Assembly (NCBI RefSeq): GCF_024713945.1
Contig: NC_134678.1
Location: 1,922,001-1,986,000 of the forward strand
DNA length: 64,000 nt
Reading direction: 5' to 3'
Source of the DNA: Dermatophagoides farinae
Lineage: Eukaryota > Arthropoda > Arachnida > Sarcoptiformes > Pyroglyphidae
Position numbers and translations under genes: made by a program. The notes under the pieces are model-generated. The model was not told where the DNA came from, made no database searches, and saw only the letters and a list, made by a program, of their open reading frames with translations. Positions 1 through 11,042 of this stretch are shown here, piece after piece; positions within the stretch are counted from its first letter, which is position 1; the number at the start of each line of letters is the position of its first letter.

Positions 1-1
1 G

Positions 2-799
2 GATGATACAATGAAATGTGCAAAAGCATATTTTAAAAAATGTGGCACACCATTACATCGTGAATTAAGCGATTTGGTCATGGATGTCATTATGCATCGT
101 GTCACCAGATTTTGTGACAATAGTCAACAAAAATCAAGTGAGTGTCCGTGTTTAATATATCATTATTATTAAGTTTAATTTATTTTCAAATGACATTGAC
201 GATTGATCGGTTCCAATCGCGTTCAATTTTTATTTCATAATTTTATTTGTCATTGTCCCCCTTTTTTTATTATTAAATTTTTTTTTTTTTTGACATTATG
301 TGCATGTAATATATGTGGTGTGTGTCTTTTTTGTCATGTTTGATTGATATTTTTCATCGAATATATAGGATTCCTCAAACATTCACCTTGTTTCCATTCA
401 AAAGTATTGCGTACAAATGATTTCAAAGCCAGCTGTAATGATCCATTTTTACATGTTGCCGGAAAAATTGATATGAATCATTTACGTACTGATGATGTAC
501 ATGAAGCATTATGTTGTGGATTCAACACGTGGTTTGAATGTTCTAATTCTATGATCAAACGTGAATGTACGGCTGAAGGTGCACGTGTTGCACGTGAATT
601 CCATAATAATACCGTTGGACCATTGACTGATCTATTCTGTCCATTTGATGTTTTTCCTGGTGGTTCATCATCATGTAAACGAGTGATGAATGCGGCCAAA
701 CCAAAATCTGGTACTAAACCGGCAGAGAATACGATCTCAAAACTTGCCGTTCAATATGCTCCATTTATGTTCACTAGTAGTAGTAGTAGTAAAAATTAA
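2..799 (+). CDS. Cysteine-rich, probably secreted protein, 3' part (two exons visible)
   Basis: Two exons are visible: 2-137 and 369-799. The intron starts GTGAGT at 138 and ends AG at 367-368, splitting an Arg codon (phase 1), so both exons read in one frame to TAA at 797-799. The 5' end and any signal peptide lie outside the window. About 188 residues are seen, with about eleven cysteines, including an adjacent pair in LCCGF and single ones in FEC, REC, LFC and SSC. This spacing suggests several disulfides in an extracellular protein. The C-terminus is a Ser-rich tail. A polyadenylation signal AATAAA lies at about 1046. The pattern is loosely like arthropod haemolymph 27-kDa (DUF1397-type) proteins, but that is only an impression. 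The coding status is firm; the family is not. Confidence 0.75.
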
Positions 800-1307
800 A
801 CAAAACAACAAAATCAAAATCCATACAAATGTATTATGTGCAAACCTTTTGTCGATCATAGATTCACAAATCGATCACACACACACACATTTACCATATC
901 GATTTATATCTATTTTAAACTTTTCTTTTTTATTTAAATAACAATTTTCCATGAAAAAAATAACCGTTTTTTCCTTTTTTTTCCAAATTGTAATCACATA
1001 GAAGAATGATGATATTATATATTATAATTATTTAGATCAATGATAAATAAATTTCAAGATTAATGATAATTCCATTCGATTGAATTTTTTTGTTGTTGTT
1101 GTTGTTGTTGTTGTTTTGTTTGTCTGTAGCTTGTTGCATGAATTTAAAATGAAAAAACAATTATAACAAACATTGGTTGCCATCTATCGTTGGTGAATTA
1201 AAAGAATGTGATGAGAAAAAAAATCATATAATACCACTACCATAACAATACAAACATATGATCAGTAGCGCGCGGATTCTATTAGCGCCACCTGTCTGTG
1301 AATTCCT

Positions 1308-1338
<31 letters not shown>

Positions 1339-2276
1339 ATCAACTCCACCGTTCACAGCTGCTTTACAGCAGTATATTATTCAATCAAAAAAAAAAAAAA
1401 AAAAAAAATTCAGCTGCGTCTGTGTCACTCATATACTTGTAATATCTATCGCTCATCATCATCATCGATTCATTAATTCTCACATGTAAAATTCATCCTC
1501 CTCCTTAATATTTCTCACCCTCAACACCCGATCCCGACCGACTGACTGATGATCAAATGAAGAGAGAGAGAGAGCAAGAAAAAGCACACCGTTGGTGTTT
1601 CGTCGTTTTTTTTTCACTCTCTCTCTCTCTCTTTTTCTCCGTATGTGTATTTTATATGCATAAATGTGTATGTAAAAAAAAAGCTCGTGCTAAATTGTAT
1701 CATCATCCGTTATTATTATTATTATTATCTTGAATGTGTAATTTTTTTCTTTTTTTTGAAAGAATATCTGTAAAATTAAAACATTTAAACATTATAATAA
1801 ATATTCCAACAATTCTTAATGATTATTCATTGATGACATTAATTGTTTATTTGAACAAAATCATCGTTGTCATTGATTAATTTTTTTTTTTTATAATTGT
1901 GGATTTTTTTTGTCACACCCAATTGAACGTACCGTGCTTGTGTGTGTGTGTGTGTGTGTTTGGGTGATTACTGCTTTTGTTATTGAATTGACCGCATGTT
2001 TTCATCATCATTTCATATGGTGTTGCCATCGTCGTTTTATCATCACATTGTTTAAGAATTATATATGTGTTACAATTACAATCATATTTTCATAATTCAT
2101 GACATCTGTATGGCCTCTTAATTAATTGTAATGTATTTTAAATATTGAATGTTTATTATCATTATATATTAATTAATGATTGTTTTTTTTGTATCTAAGG
2201 AATGAGGTTTTTTCATTCACATCCTCACGTTTGATTGAAAAACAACTGATTTAACCAGTGCTTTTCTTTTTTTTCG
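800..2276. other. Intergenic stretch and 5' leader of the TFAP4-like gene
   Basis: No gene is seen. The stretch holds a TTG repeat near 1090, an AT dinucleotide run at about 1310-1336, a poly-A run near 1387-1407, GA and CT runs near 1562-1632 and a TG run near 1938. A slightly GC-richer patch at 1265-1300 contains a CACCTG E-box-like hexamer. The end of the stretch is probably transcribed as the 5' leader of the next gene. Confidence 0.5.
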
Positions 2277-2336
2277 GTAAGTAGTTAACTAGTTCTTTTA
2301 CCATTTTGATGAATAAAATGTTTTTTTTTTGTTTAG
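2277..2336 (+). other. Probable 5'UTR intron of the TFAP4-like gene
   Basis: GGTAAGTAG begins at 2276, and a poly-T tract runs into GTTTAG, ending at 2336, 20 bases before the start codon. A length of about 60 bases matches other introns in the window. It is inferred from splice consensus only. Confidence 0.5.
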
Positions 2337-2356
2337 AAATCAATAATTGAACGAAA

Positions 2357-3994
2357 ATGTCATCAATGGATGGAATGGAACATAATATGGATGAGAAACG
2401 TGCAAAACGTGAAATAGCCAATATGAATGAAAGGCGTCGTATGCAGAATATAAATGCTGGTTTTCATTCATTACGAACATTACTACCTCAAAAACATGAT
2501 GGTGAAAAATTAAGCAAAGCTGCCATACTTCAACATACGGCAACATATATTTATCAATTGGAACAAGAGATTAATAAATTGTTATCACAAAATTCTGAAT
2601 TGAAAACTTTGGCCGGTGTATCGGCAACTAATTCAAATACCAATATAAATTCACCTGATTGGATGAAACGATTACAATCACAGCCACCGGATTGTCCAAG
2701 CTGTAAACGACGTAAATATGAAAATAATCATCGATTAGATATTGATTCAAGCCCTATCAATGGTGATGGTTCATCAACCGAATCTTCATCGGAACATGAA
2801 CTTAATTCCAATAAATTTAATCGTTCAAAAAGCAAACAAAATGGCAATTCACGATTATCTACAGATGCATCGGCTCTTCGAAAACAGCTTTGTCGTATTG
2901 AAAAAGAGCTAGAAGATGAACGTCGATTACGAATAATGCTTCAAGAAGAATTGCAATATCAAACAGGAAAAACATTGAATGGCAATCGACATTACCATAA
3001 TCATTCATCCTCTGCATTGGAACAAATAACCGATGAAGTGGAAGTAGCTAGCGAATCAATCGAAATTGAAATGCAAAGCTGTCCGGCTAGTCCTCCAGAC
3101 ATGGTAATTGCTGCAAATGAACAGGTGATAACAACAAGCGGTACGACAATTTTTCCAACCGGCCATTTTCAATCACAACAAATCGATATTGGTCAACAAC
3201 AGCAACGTGTTCAGAAACAAAATGCCATTGCTTTGCCAATCGATGTTCCTTTTGTTGCTCCACATGAAGTTGACAGTCCGACTGAATCGAATAACATTAA
3301 AAACACTTCGAATGGATCGGTCGTTGTTTTGGTCGATTCGAATGTTATGCTTGTCGAATCGAATCGAAATATGCAGGCCGCCAATACTAATTCGGCTTCC
3401 AATTCATCAACAAATGCTGGTCAAAAAACACGAATTTTACAATTAGTCCCAAATAATTCGAGCTCTAAACATGGTGGTCCAACAATATTGACGGCCAAAC
3501 ATTCAAATTTAACTATGGGCAACGATTGTAAATTGATTACAATCAAAAAAGAATCTTTGAATGAACAGGCCAATACTTCTCGTCAAAATTTGAATACCAT
3601 TGTCGAAGCCATTCGACATGTAGAAGGTGGTTATTTCAATGAATCCGCAGACAATAATAGTAAAACGGTTAATAAAAATGAAACACAAGATGATTCAGAT
3701 CAAGCTAATAAAAAAATAATGCTCAAGACCGAAAATGAAAATGATAATTCGGAATCGGCCAAACGAAATGCTTCCGATTCATTACCGAAATCCAAAGCAA
3801 ACGTTATATTGAATAATATATCATCAAATGCCAAGATTGTAACTGTATCTGGTGTTTCGAATACGGCAGCATCACGTATCTATCATACAATATCAACAGC
3901 CAATTCATCATCACCTTCATCGACCACAACAAGACCTCAAATTATTCAAATTCAGCGACCAAATGTTATTGTGGCAAATTCAGTTGAAAATTAA
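2357..3994 (+). CDS. TFAP4: TFAP4/cropped-like bHLH leucine-zipper transcription factor
   Basis: This is a single 545-residue frame. The bHLH lies at residues ~14-68: a basic region with IANMNERRRMQ, helix 1 INAGFHSLRTLLP, and helix 2 starting GEKLSKAAILQHTA. A leucine zipper (~66-86) runs straight on from helix 2. This arrangement, and the NERRRMQ..NAGF..L..L pattern, is diagnostic of AP-4 (human TFAP4, Drosophila cropped), a nuclear factor that binds CAGCTG E-boxes as a homodimer. A second coiled coil at ~172-200 (ALRKQL...ELEDERRLRIMLQEEL) matches the extra zipper of AP-4. The rest is Asn/Ser-rich and low in complexity. The ATG at 2357 follows a likely 5'UTR intron (GTAAGT at 2277, AG at 2335-2336), with no in-frame ATG closer to the acceptor. 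No coding intron is seen. Confidence 0.92.
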   Translation: MSSMDGMEHNMDEKRAKREIANMNERRRMQNINAGFHSLRTLLPQKHDGEKLSKAAILQHTATYIYQLEQEINKLLSQNSELKTLAGVSATNSNTNINSPDWMKRLQSQPPDCPSCKRRKYENNHRLDIDSSPINGDGSSTESSSEHELNSNKFNRSKSKQNGNSRLSTDASALRKQLCRIEKELEDERRLRIMLQEELQYQTGKTLNGNRHYHNHSSSALEQITDEVEVASESIEIEMQSCPASPPDMVIAANEQVITTSGTTIFPTGHFQSQQIDIGQQQQRVQKQNAIALPIDVPFVAPHEVDSPTESNNIKNTSNGSVVVLVDSNVMLVESNRNMQAANTNSASNSSTNAGQKTRILQLVPNNSSSKHGGPTILTAKHSNLTMGNDCKLITIKKESLNEQANTSRQNLNTIVEAIRHVEGGYFNESADNNSKTVNKNETQDDSDQANKKIMLKTENENDNSESAKRNASDSLPKSKANVILNNISSNAKIVTVSGVSNTAASRIYHTISTANSSSPSSTTTRPQIIQIQRPNVIVANSVEN

Positions 3995-5534
3995 AAAATT
4001 CTAGCATTTTGTGTCTGTTTACAATTAAATCAACCAGGTATTTTTTTTTGTTGACAATTTTATGCATTTGATAAATCTTGAATTATTTATTTTTATCTAG
4101 ATTTTTTTTCAACTCTATAAGAATGGCCATTTCATATTCATCAAACTTTTCGAGAAAAAAACAAACAACCGATTCGCCTTTTGTTTTTTATAATAATGAT
4201 ATAAATTCGTTTATATTGCTTGGTATTCATTCATAGATGGAATACCTTGAATTATTGAACTGGTATTTTGATTTTTAGCTTATTTCAAGCAAGCAGTGAA
4301 AAAAAACAACAACATTCATAGTCTTTTTTTTTGGTTCTGTGTTTCATCCAACAAATAACATTCATACACACGTCTACCGGGAGGATGGATAAATTAGAAT
4401 TCTGATGATTTATTTGATTGAAAACAAAATGTTGACAAAAACAACAACAACAACTGCAACAAAATATGTATGGTTCATTTCTATTGTCATTGTCATTGTT
4501 GTTGCTGATGCTATTATCGCCTCTTCTTCTATATATATTTTTTAAGTACATCCTTTAATCTGAGATTGATATTATCACTCTCAATGACTCTCGATTAGCG
4601 AGAGTTTTTCAACGTTATTTTTTATCTTCTATCCAAATATTTCTTCGGTTTCACTTATTTAAAAGAAACTAAAAAAAGAAAAAAAAAATCAAACACTCAT
4701 TTCACATATACATGCAACAAAGTTGTCGTTTAATTCGTTTTACTTTTTTTGCTTCGCGTGTTTTTTATTTTGTTTTTTATCGTATTTGGCCTGTAATTCA
4801 TTTTTTTTTTGTTCATTTAATTCATCATTCATTCATTTATTATCATTGATAATTAGTTATAACAGATAAATTTATAATATATAATACACATTGTGTTAAA
4901 AAAAAACAAGGAATCAATCAATCAAAAAAAAAAAAAAAAAAAACACACGAAACAATTTTCATTGTAATGATAATAATAATAATACTGATTTGTATTTGTA
5001 TTTAAGTTTTTTTTTTCATTTCTTTTTATCTCATCATTTGCCACAAACATAATAATATCATACGCCATACACATCGATTGAACAACGTTATATGAATGAA
5101 TCCATAAATAAATAAATGGATAATCTTTGAAAATGTTTTTTTTTCTCGAAAGAAATAAAAAGAAAATTGAACTAAAAAAAATTGAAATTTTTTTTTAATG
5201 ATAAATTTAAAAGAAATTTTGCGCGCCGTAAAATGAAATAGAGGACCAAAAAAAAAAAAAAAAAAATTTCTGTCCTCTCATATATGAACGAACATGAATG
5301 ATTGGCCAAAAAGAAAAAAGAGAAAAAAAATGATTACGCAAACAACGTTCATAAACAATTTTTAGGTCCACGTAAACAAGAATTTTACATTTTTTTTTTG
5401 TCAAAATTAAATTCACATTGTGTTCTTTTTTTTTACTAAATTCAATTTGAAATTTATTATTTTTTCCATGGTAATGTGAATTTTATTAATTCTATTTTGC
5501 AATTTTAAGTTTTTTTACTTTTCTTTGTGAACAG
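3995..5534. other. Intergenic: TFAP4-like 3'UTR and SRP receptor leader
   Basis: No supported gene is present. The stretch contains many A and T runs, a (TAA)n patch near 4969, and a small perfect hairpin at 4587-4605 (stem ACTCTCG/CGAGAGT, 5-base loop). A pyrimidine tract ending in ACAG at 5531-5534 looks like a splice acceptor in the leader of the SRP receptor gene. Confidence 0.5.
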
Positions 5535-5569
5535 GTTTTTCGTTCGTTCATTCTTAATCATCAACGATC

Positions 5570-7523
5570 ATGTTGGATCTTTTTGCCATATTCAGCAAAG
5601 GCGGTATCGTCTTATTTGCTGCCGTAAATTCATCGGTTCAAGATTTTAATTCATACTTGAATCGTATCATACGTAATGTGATTCTAGAGGATCGTGTGGA
5701 TAAATTTCAAATCGATACACTTTTATTACAATTCTATCTTGATAATGAATTCGAATTGGTGTTTGTCGTTGGCTATCAAAAGATGCTTTCATTGTCTTAT
5801 ATTGACAAATTTTTGAATGATATTCAACTTGCATTTCGCGATAAGTATAAAAATTTTGATTCAAAAAATTTACATTGGCTTTATACAAATCAGCGGCAGA
5901 TTTCGAATAAAAAACAGAATGAAAGTGGAAAAGGAAAAATTTATCTGGACCAAAGTATTCAATCTGTCGATACAAATTTAATCGATTTTATCAATGAATT
6001 TCAAAACATTTATTCTTCTTGTAATCGTTATCATCAACAAGCTGGATCACGTCCGCATGCGGCTGAAATGCGAACATTTGAACAGAGCCAAAAATCAAAG
6101 AAAACTGTTGCTTCAATGATCATTCAATCAAAAAATCATCCAAACAAATCTGAAACAAATAAAAATCAATCGAATCACACTAACGGTGATATTGAAGCAA
6201 AAACATTGGATAAAGATGAAATATTGAAAAAATTGGCTGCCAAATCGGCCAAAATTGGATCACCTAAATCGAAAAAAACCATCTAAACCGGAGCCTAAAA
6301 AGAAAGTAAAAAAACCGACTGTATGGGAGTTTGGTGGCAAAAATGATTCCAATCTGGATTTCAGTAAAAAAGATGCAGATGATCGTCCAGAATCATCGGT
6401 CATACGTAATATGGCAAATTCGGATATGATTGGCAAAGATCTTGATATGCAACCAGATTTGGATTTTAATGTTAGCGATGATGATGATGACGATAATGAT
6501 TATGATGAAAATGTTGCCGTGGATAAACCAATGCCTACACAATCCGGGTTTTTTGGCTCCATTATGAATACATTTTCGTATAACAAAACATTGAGTAAAG
6601 CGGATTTAGATCCAATCCTGGCTAATCTACGTGATCATTTGATAGCAAAAAATGTTGCTGCTGAAATCGCTACAAAACTTTGTGATAGCGTATCTAATAA
6701 ATTAATCGGTCAAAATGTTAATACTTGGATTGGCTTGAAATCATTCGTCAAGAATGCCCTTGAAGAATCTATTCTACGAATCTTGTCGCCAAATCGTAAT
6801 TTGAATATTTTACGTGAAGTACAAATGAAAAATGATTCCGCTAATCCATATGTGATTGTTTTTTGTGGCGTCAACGGTGTTGGTAAATCTACTAATTTGG
6901 CTAAAATAGCAAATTGGCTATTGCTCAATGATAAAAGAGTACTGGTGATTGCTTGCGATACTTTTCGTGCCGGAGCCATTGAACAACTTCGAACACATAT
7001 TCATGCTTTGAAAAATATTCATGAAAACTCAAATGGTGGTGGTTCATCATCGAAAATTGATCTTTATGAGAAAGGATATGGAAAAGATGCTACAGGTATT
7101 GCTATGGAAGGTATACGTTATGCTAGTAACAATGGCTATGATGTTTGTTTGGTTGACACGGCTGGCCGAATGCAAGGAAATGAACCATTGATGAAACAGT
7201 TGGCTAAATTGATCAAAGTGAATGAACCTGATTTGACATTATTCGTTGGTGAAGCTCTTGTTGGTAATGAAGCTGTTGATCAATTGGTCAATTTTAATCG
7301 AGCTTTATTGGACAATGGATGCCGTAGTGCTGCAAATGATAGCGTATCAGCTATCAACGGTATTGTTTTGACAAAATTCGATACAATTGATGATCAAGTT
7401 GGTGCTGCTATTTCAATGACTTATATAACTGGCCAGCCAATTGTGTTTGTCGGTGTTGGACAAACATATCGAGATTTAAAACAGCTAAATGCTCGTGCTG
7501 TTGTACGAGCATTGATGAAATAA
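5570..7523 (+). CDS. SRPRA: Signal recognition particle receptor alpha subunit (one-base frameshift in an A-run)
   Basis: This is the GTPase that docks SRP-ribosome complexes at the ER membrane with SRP receptor beta. The N-terminal SRX (longin-like) domain, residues ~1-130, starts MLDLFAIFSKGGIVLF and binds the beta subunit. A charged linker follows, then the NG domain. GTPase motifs are G1 GVNGVGKST (~432), DTFRAGA (~463), G3 DTAGR (~529), G4 TKFD (~601) and the closing GVGQTY. The reading frame opens at 5570 but meets a stop at 6284-6286. The rest continues one base over, in frame with 7521-7523. The switch is at a run of seven As near 6271-6277, and six As would restore one frame of about 650 residues, close to the family's ~640. 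The open region length is 3n+1. A homopolymer sequencing error is likeliest; slippage is possible. No intron explains the shift. Confidence 0.93.
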
Positions 7524-7552
7524 ACTCAAAAATACACACACACACACACATA

Positions 7553-7558
7553 AATAAA
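7553..7558 (+). promoter_or_regulatory. Polyadenylation signal of the SRP receptor alpha gene
   Basis: AATAAA lies 30 bases after the stop codon, following a CA repeat. It is the first such hexamer downstream of the gene. Confidence 0.55.
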
Positions 7559-9009
7559 ATCCTAATGGCTTGAATTTAAATTCCTCTTTTTTTCCTAATT
7601 TATTGTTGCCTTGTTTTTATTATTCTTTCAAATAATGATTCCATTTACTATTTGTTTTGTTTGTCGTTTCCTTATTCTTTTTTTTTAATCCAATGATCAA
7701 TTTTCTACAATGAAATGAAATGAATAAAATTCTTTGTTTTTTCCTTAAAAGTTCATCACACTGATCAGGATATTTTGTTGTTGTTGTTGTTGTTTTACGA
7801 AGGTTATAAGTGTGTGTTTGTGTAGTGTATGTATGTACAAATTGAAGAAAAAGAAATAGCTGTCATCCTTAATTTGATTGAATAGATTCTGAAAATGATT
7901 GAAAAAGTACATACGTCATTGTCTATGTACAACAAAAATATTATGATCATATATATACTACGATGTTGAATTAAAAAAAAAACAATGAAAACATTTTCCA
8001 TTGTAGAATTTCTCTTTTTCATTGAAACAAAAAAAAAACTACTGCGTCATTATAATATTCTGATGATTCAGTTATTATCGTGTATATATAAAAAATAAAA
8101 TAATTCTGTATAGTGTATAAATAGTGAATACATAATTGTTGCTCCTGTGTCCTTTTTATCAGAATATTTTGCACAATGTTTTTTGTTATCCAATGTGTAT
8201 GTTATCCAATGTTATTGAACACACAATATTAATTGTTTTGTGTCCTTAAACTTGGAAATAATCGTCAGTTGTTTTAGTGTTTTTTTTCCGGTGAGTAGAT
8301 TACGCCACAATTTTCGGTTGGTAATTTTTTCATTTTTTTTTTTCGTTGTTAAACAATTATATTTTGTACACACCGACACACACGCACACACACACACACA
8401 TTTATAAAATACTTGTGCAAACAATCGTAAATGAACGTGATCAATGGAATAATTTTTGTATATTGACTTATTGATTTTTCATTAAGATTCATTTTATTTT
8501 GCAATTTGTCGCTAAACAGAGACAGACAGAAAAAGTGCATGACAAAAAGAGTTTTCATCTCATTTATATATTTGTATTATTATTATTATTATATATTCAA
8601 TAGAAAGTTTCAAGAATTCTTGTTGTCTTCTTTTGAGCATGTGTTGTGGAAGCCATTTTTTTCCATTGAATTCGATTCTAACGACATATCAGTTATTTTA
8701 TTATGGATTTTCTTTCAGAATTTCAGTTCTATTGCGTTATTTTCAAATCATCAACATTATTATATAGTTTATGATGACAGTGTATATATATATACAATTG
8801 CCCTCTACAAGAGCAATTGGAACTTTATTCTGTTGATTTTTCAATGTTACCAATGGACTGACTAATCGTGAGTAGTGAAAAGAAGAGAATGAAATGAACT
8901 TTTTTAGCTATTTCACTAAATGGTTAATCATCGATTAATTACAACTAGAAACATAAATTCATCATCATCACTATCACTATTACAGTGTTGACCCATTGAT
9001 ATTATTCAT

Positions 9010-9046
9010 TTGGCACCTAAAAGTGATATACTTTTTTAGGTGCCAA
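9010..9046. repeat. Perfect 13-bp stem-loop, first of a pair
   Basis: The arm TTGGCACCTAAAA (9010-9022) pairs exactly with TTTTAGGTGCCAA (9034-9046) across an 11-base loop. It is GC-richer than its surroundings and sits about 450 bases upstream of the SLC35G-like start codon. Confidence 0.7.
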
Positions 9047-9073
9047 TTTACTGCAATGTTGAATATAAATTTT

Positions 9074-9102
9074 GAAGCCCAAACATTTAGCTTTTGGGCT
9101 TC
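9074..9102. repeat. Perfect 10-bp stem-loop, second of a pair
   Basis: GAAGCCCAAA (9074-9083) pairs exactly with TTTGGGCTTC (9093-9102) across a 9-base loop. Both hairpins are followed within a few bases by the same octamer GCAATGTT (9053-9060 and 9104-9111), which suggests a duplicated module. Confidence 0.7.
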
Positions 9103-9497
9103 GGCAATGTTGTTCTTGATTTCTATCTTTGATAAGACGTTTTGTGAGATTTAATTTTTATTTTTATCCATTTTTAATTGTGTAAATATAATTAAATTAT
9201 TGTTATTATTATTAATAAATGATCATCTTCACATATGACATTTATTTAGTCGACAATAAATAGTTGAAATTTAGAACGGATTCCTCGGATTTCTTTTTTC
9301 CTACAAAATAAAACGAATAATTAGTCATTCAAATGTTGGCCGTGTTTTTTTTTAGCCTGCCCATTCATCATCAGAATCGTAAGTTTTTATGCAATAATTT
9401 CAAACTATTTCATCATGTTTATTTTTTTTCAATGAATCATAGAAATCACTCCAAATAGTTATTTGAACGAACAAAATTGCCATTAACCGCGGTCAAG

Positions 9498-11042
9498 ATG
9501 CCTCTACTAAAGCCGAACATCATGAGCGATATTCTGGTTTGTAACCTTGATATTTATTGTTTAACTAATCAATTGATTTATTGATTGATGTTATAATACA
9601 TAGTCCACACCTGAACTATCACGATTTGGTTTGGCTGAAGCCAAAATAAATATGCCATCAACATTGGCGTCATCACAATCATCGATCGATATTCGAACGT
9701 CTAATACAAACAGCAAACTTAAAAGCATTCCAGAACGTATACCAGCATTTGGTTTGCTTATGGCAATTCTATCTGTATTCTGCTTTTCAATCGCTTCTGT
9801 CATTGTTAGAATATTGGTTTCATTACCTACCATAGAAATTCTTGTCTGGAGGTATGATAATCAAATTAATTTTCTCGTTATATTTATATATTGATTAATG
9901 ATAATGATTTTATATTATTTTTATTACGATAAAGATCATTATGTCAATTTGTCGTATATTTTGCAACGACCTTGGTTTATGGCTATAATTTTTTTGGACA
10001 ACCAGGACACCGATTAGATTTGTTTTATCGTTCAATCTCTGGAACAATATCATTATCGGCCGTATATATTGCTTATCGATTGATACCATTGTCCGATGCC
10101 TCTACAATTCATTTTGCTTCACCTGTATTCGTGACAGTTTTTGCTTATTTCTTACTGAAAGAACCATTAAGCAAGTTGCAAATTATTACTGGAACAATCA
10201 CTCTTACTGGTGTATTTATTATTGCTAAACCAGAATTTATATTTGGATCAGAATCCGATGTAATACATGAAATGCGATTAGAAGGAATTGTATTGTCAGT
10301 AATTGCATCAATGACAGCTGCATTTTCAATGATTGCTTTGAGAAAATTGAAAACTACACCTGTTGCTGTGGTAGTAATGTGGTATTCATTTACATTGGTT
10401 GTATGTGGCTCAACCTATTTGACAATTGCAAATAAATGGATAATGCCAAACACTACACAAATATGGAGTCTGCTTATTGCTATTGGTATTTGTGGCATTC
10501 TCGATCAATATTGTATTACATTAGCATTTCAGTATGAAAAGGCTGGACCAATATCGGTGGTGCGAACATTCAATATTGTCCTTTCATTTTTGTGGGAAGT
10601 GATGCTTTTAAATGAAGATATTGAATGGACGTCTATTCTGGGAGCCTGCCTCATCTGTTCATGTGTTATTGTATTGGCTTTAGTTAAATGGTATAAAGAA
10701 AGTCCAGAAAGTTTTGAAAAAATCCGACGAAAACTTTGCTGTTTCTGTCCGGCACCTGGACCAAAACCAAAACCTAAATCCAAATCATCATTATCCTCAT
10801 CGTCATCATCGTCATCATCATCGAAACGAAACAAAAAAATTAATAATAAATCTAGATCAAGAGATATAAATAATCAAAGTTCATCAACTGTCGATTTCAA
10901 TATAGCCACAACATTAGATTCTACAATGAAAAAACATAAAAAGAATGGTTCAAATGAATCGATCGATTCGATTACCGGGCAAAATACTGTCAATTCGAAT
11001 GCCATTTTATTGATCAAATCAGATGATGATGATGATGAATAG
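9498..11042 (+). CDS. SLC35G1-like EamA/DMT-family membrane transporter, three coding exons
   Basis: Exons are 9498-9536, 9604-9851 and 9935-11042. Introns start GTTTGT and GTATGA and end TAG and AAG, and phases 0 and 2 keep one frame of 464 residues. The first membrane segment (~62-83) begins FGLLMAILSVFCFSIASVIVR. About nine further hydrophobic helices follow, with SDASTIHFASPVF and the second EamA repeat, the layout of drug/metabolite transporters and of the SLC35G group. The SLC35G1 subfamily is my best match; the substrate is unknown. The cytosolic tail (~360-464) is low-complexity, with Ser runs, Lys and a closing Asp run. A possible 5'UTR intron runs 9379-9442 (GTAAGT...CATAG). A polyadenylation signal AATAAA lies at 11410. 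The first two exons are short, and the call rests on splice consensus and frame continuity. Confidence 0.85.

Larger units (their letters stand above)
7524..9378. other. Intergenic: simple repeats and twin hairpins
   Basis: No gene could be supported. The stretch holds CA runs (7534, 8382), a TTG run (7780), several A/T runs and, at its end, two strong adjacent stem-loops listed separately. An open frame at 8506-8865 is rich in Tyr, Phe and Ser from AT-rich DNA. It has no family resemblance and is not called. Confidence 0.5.
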
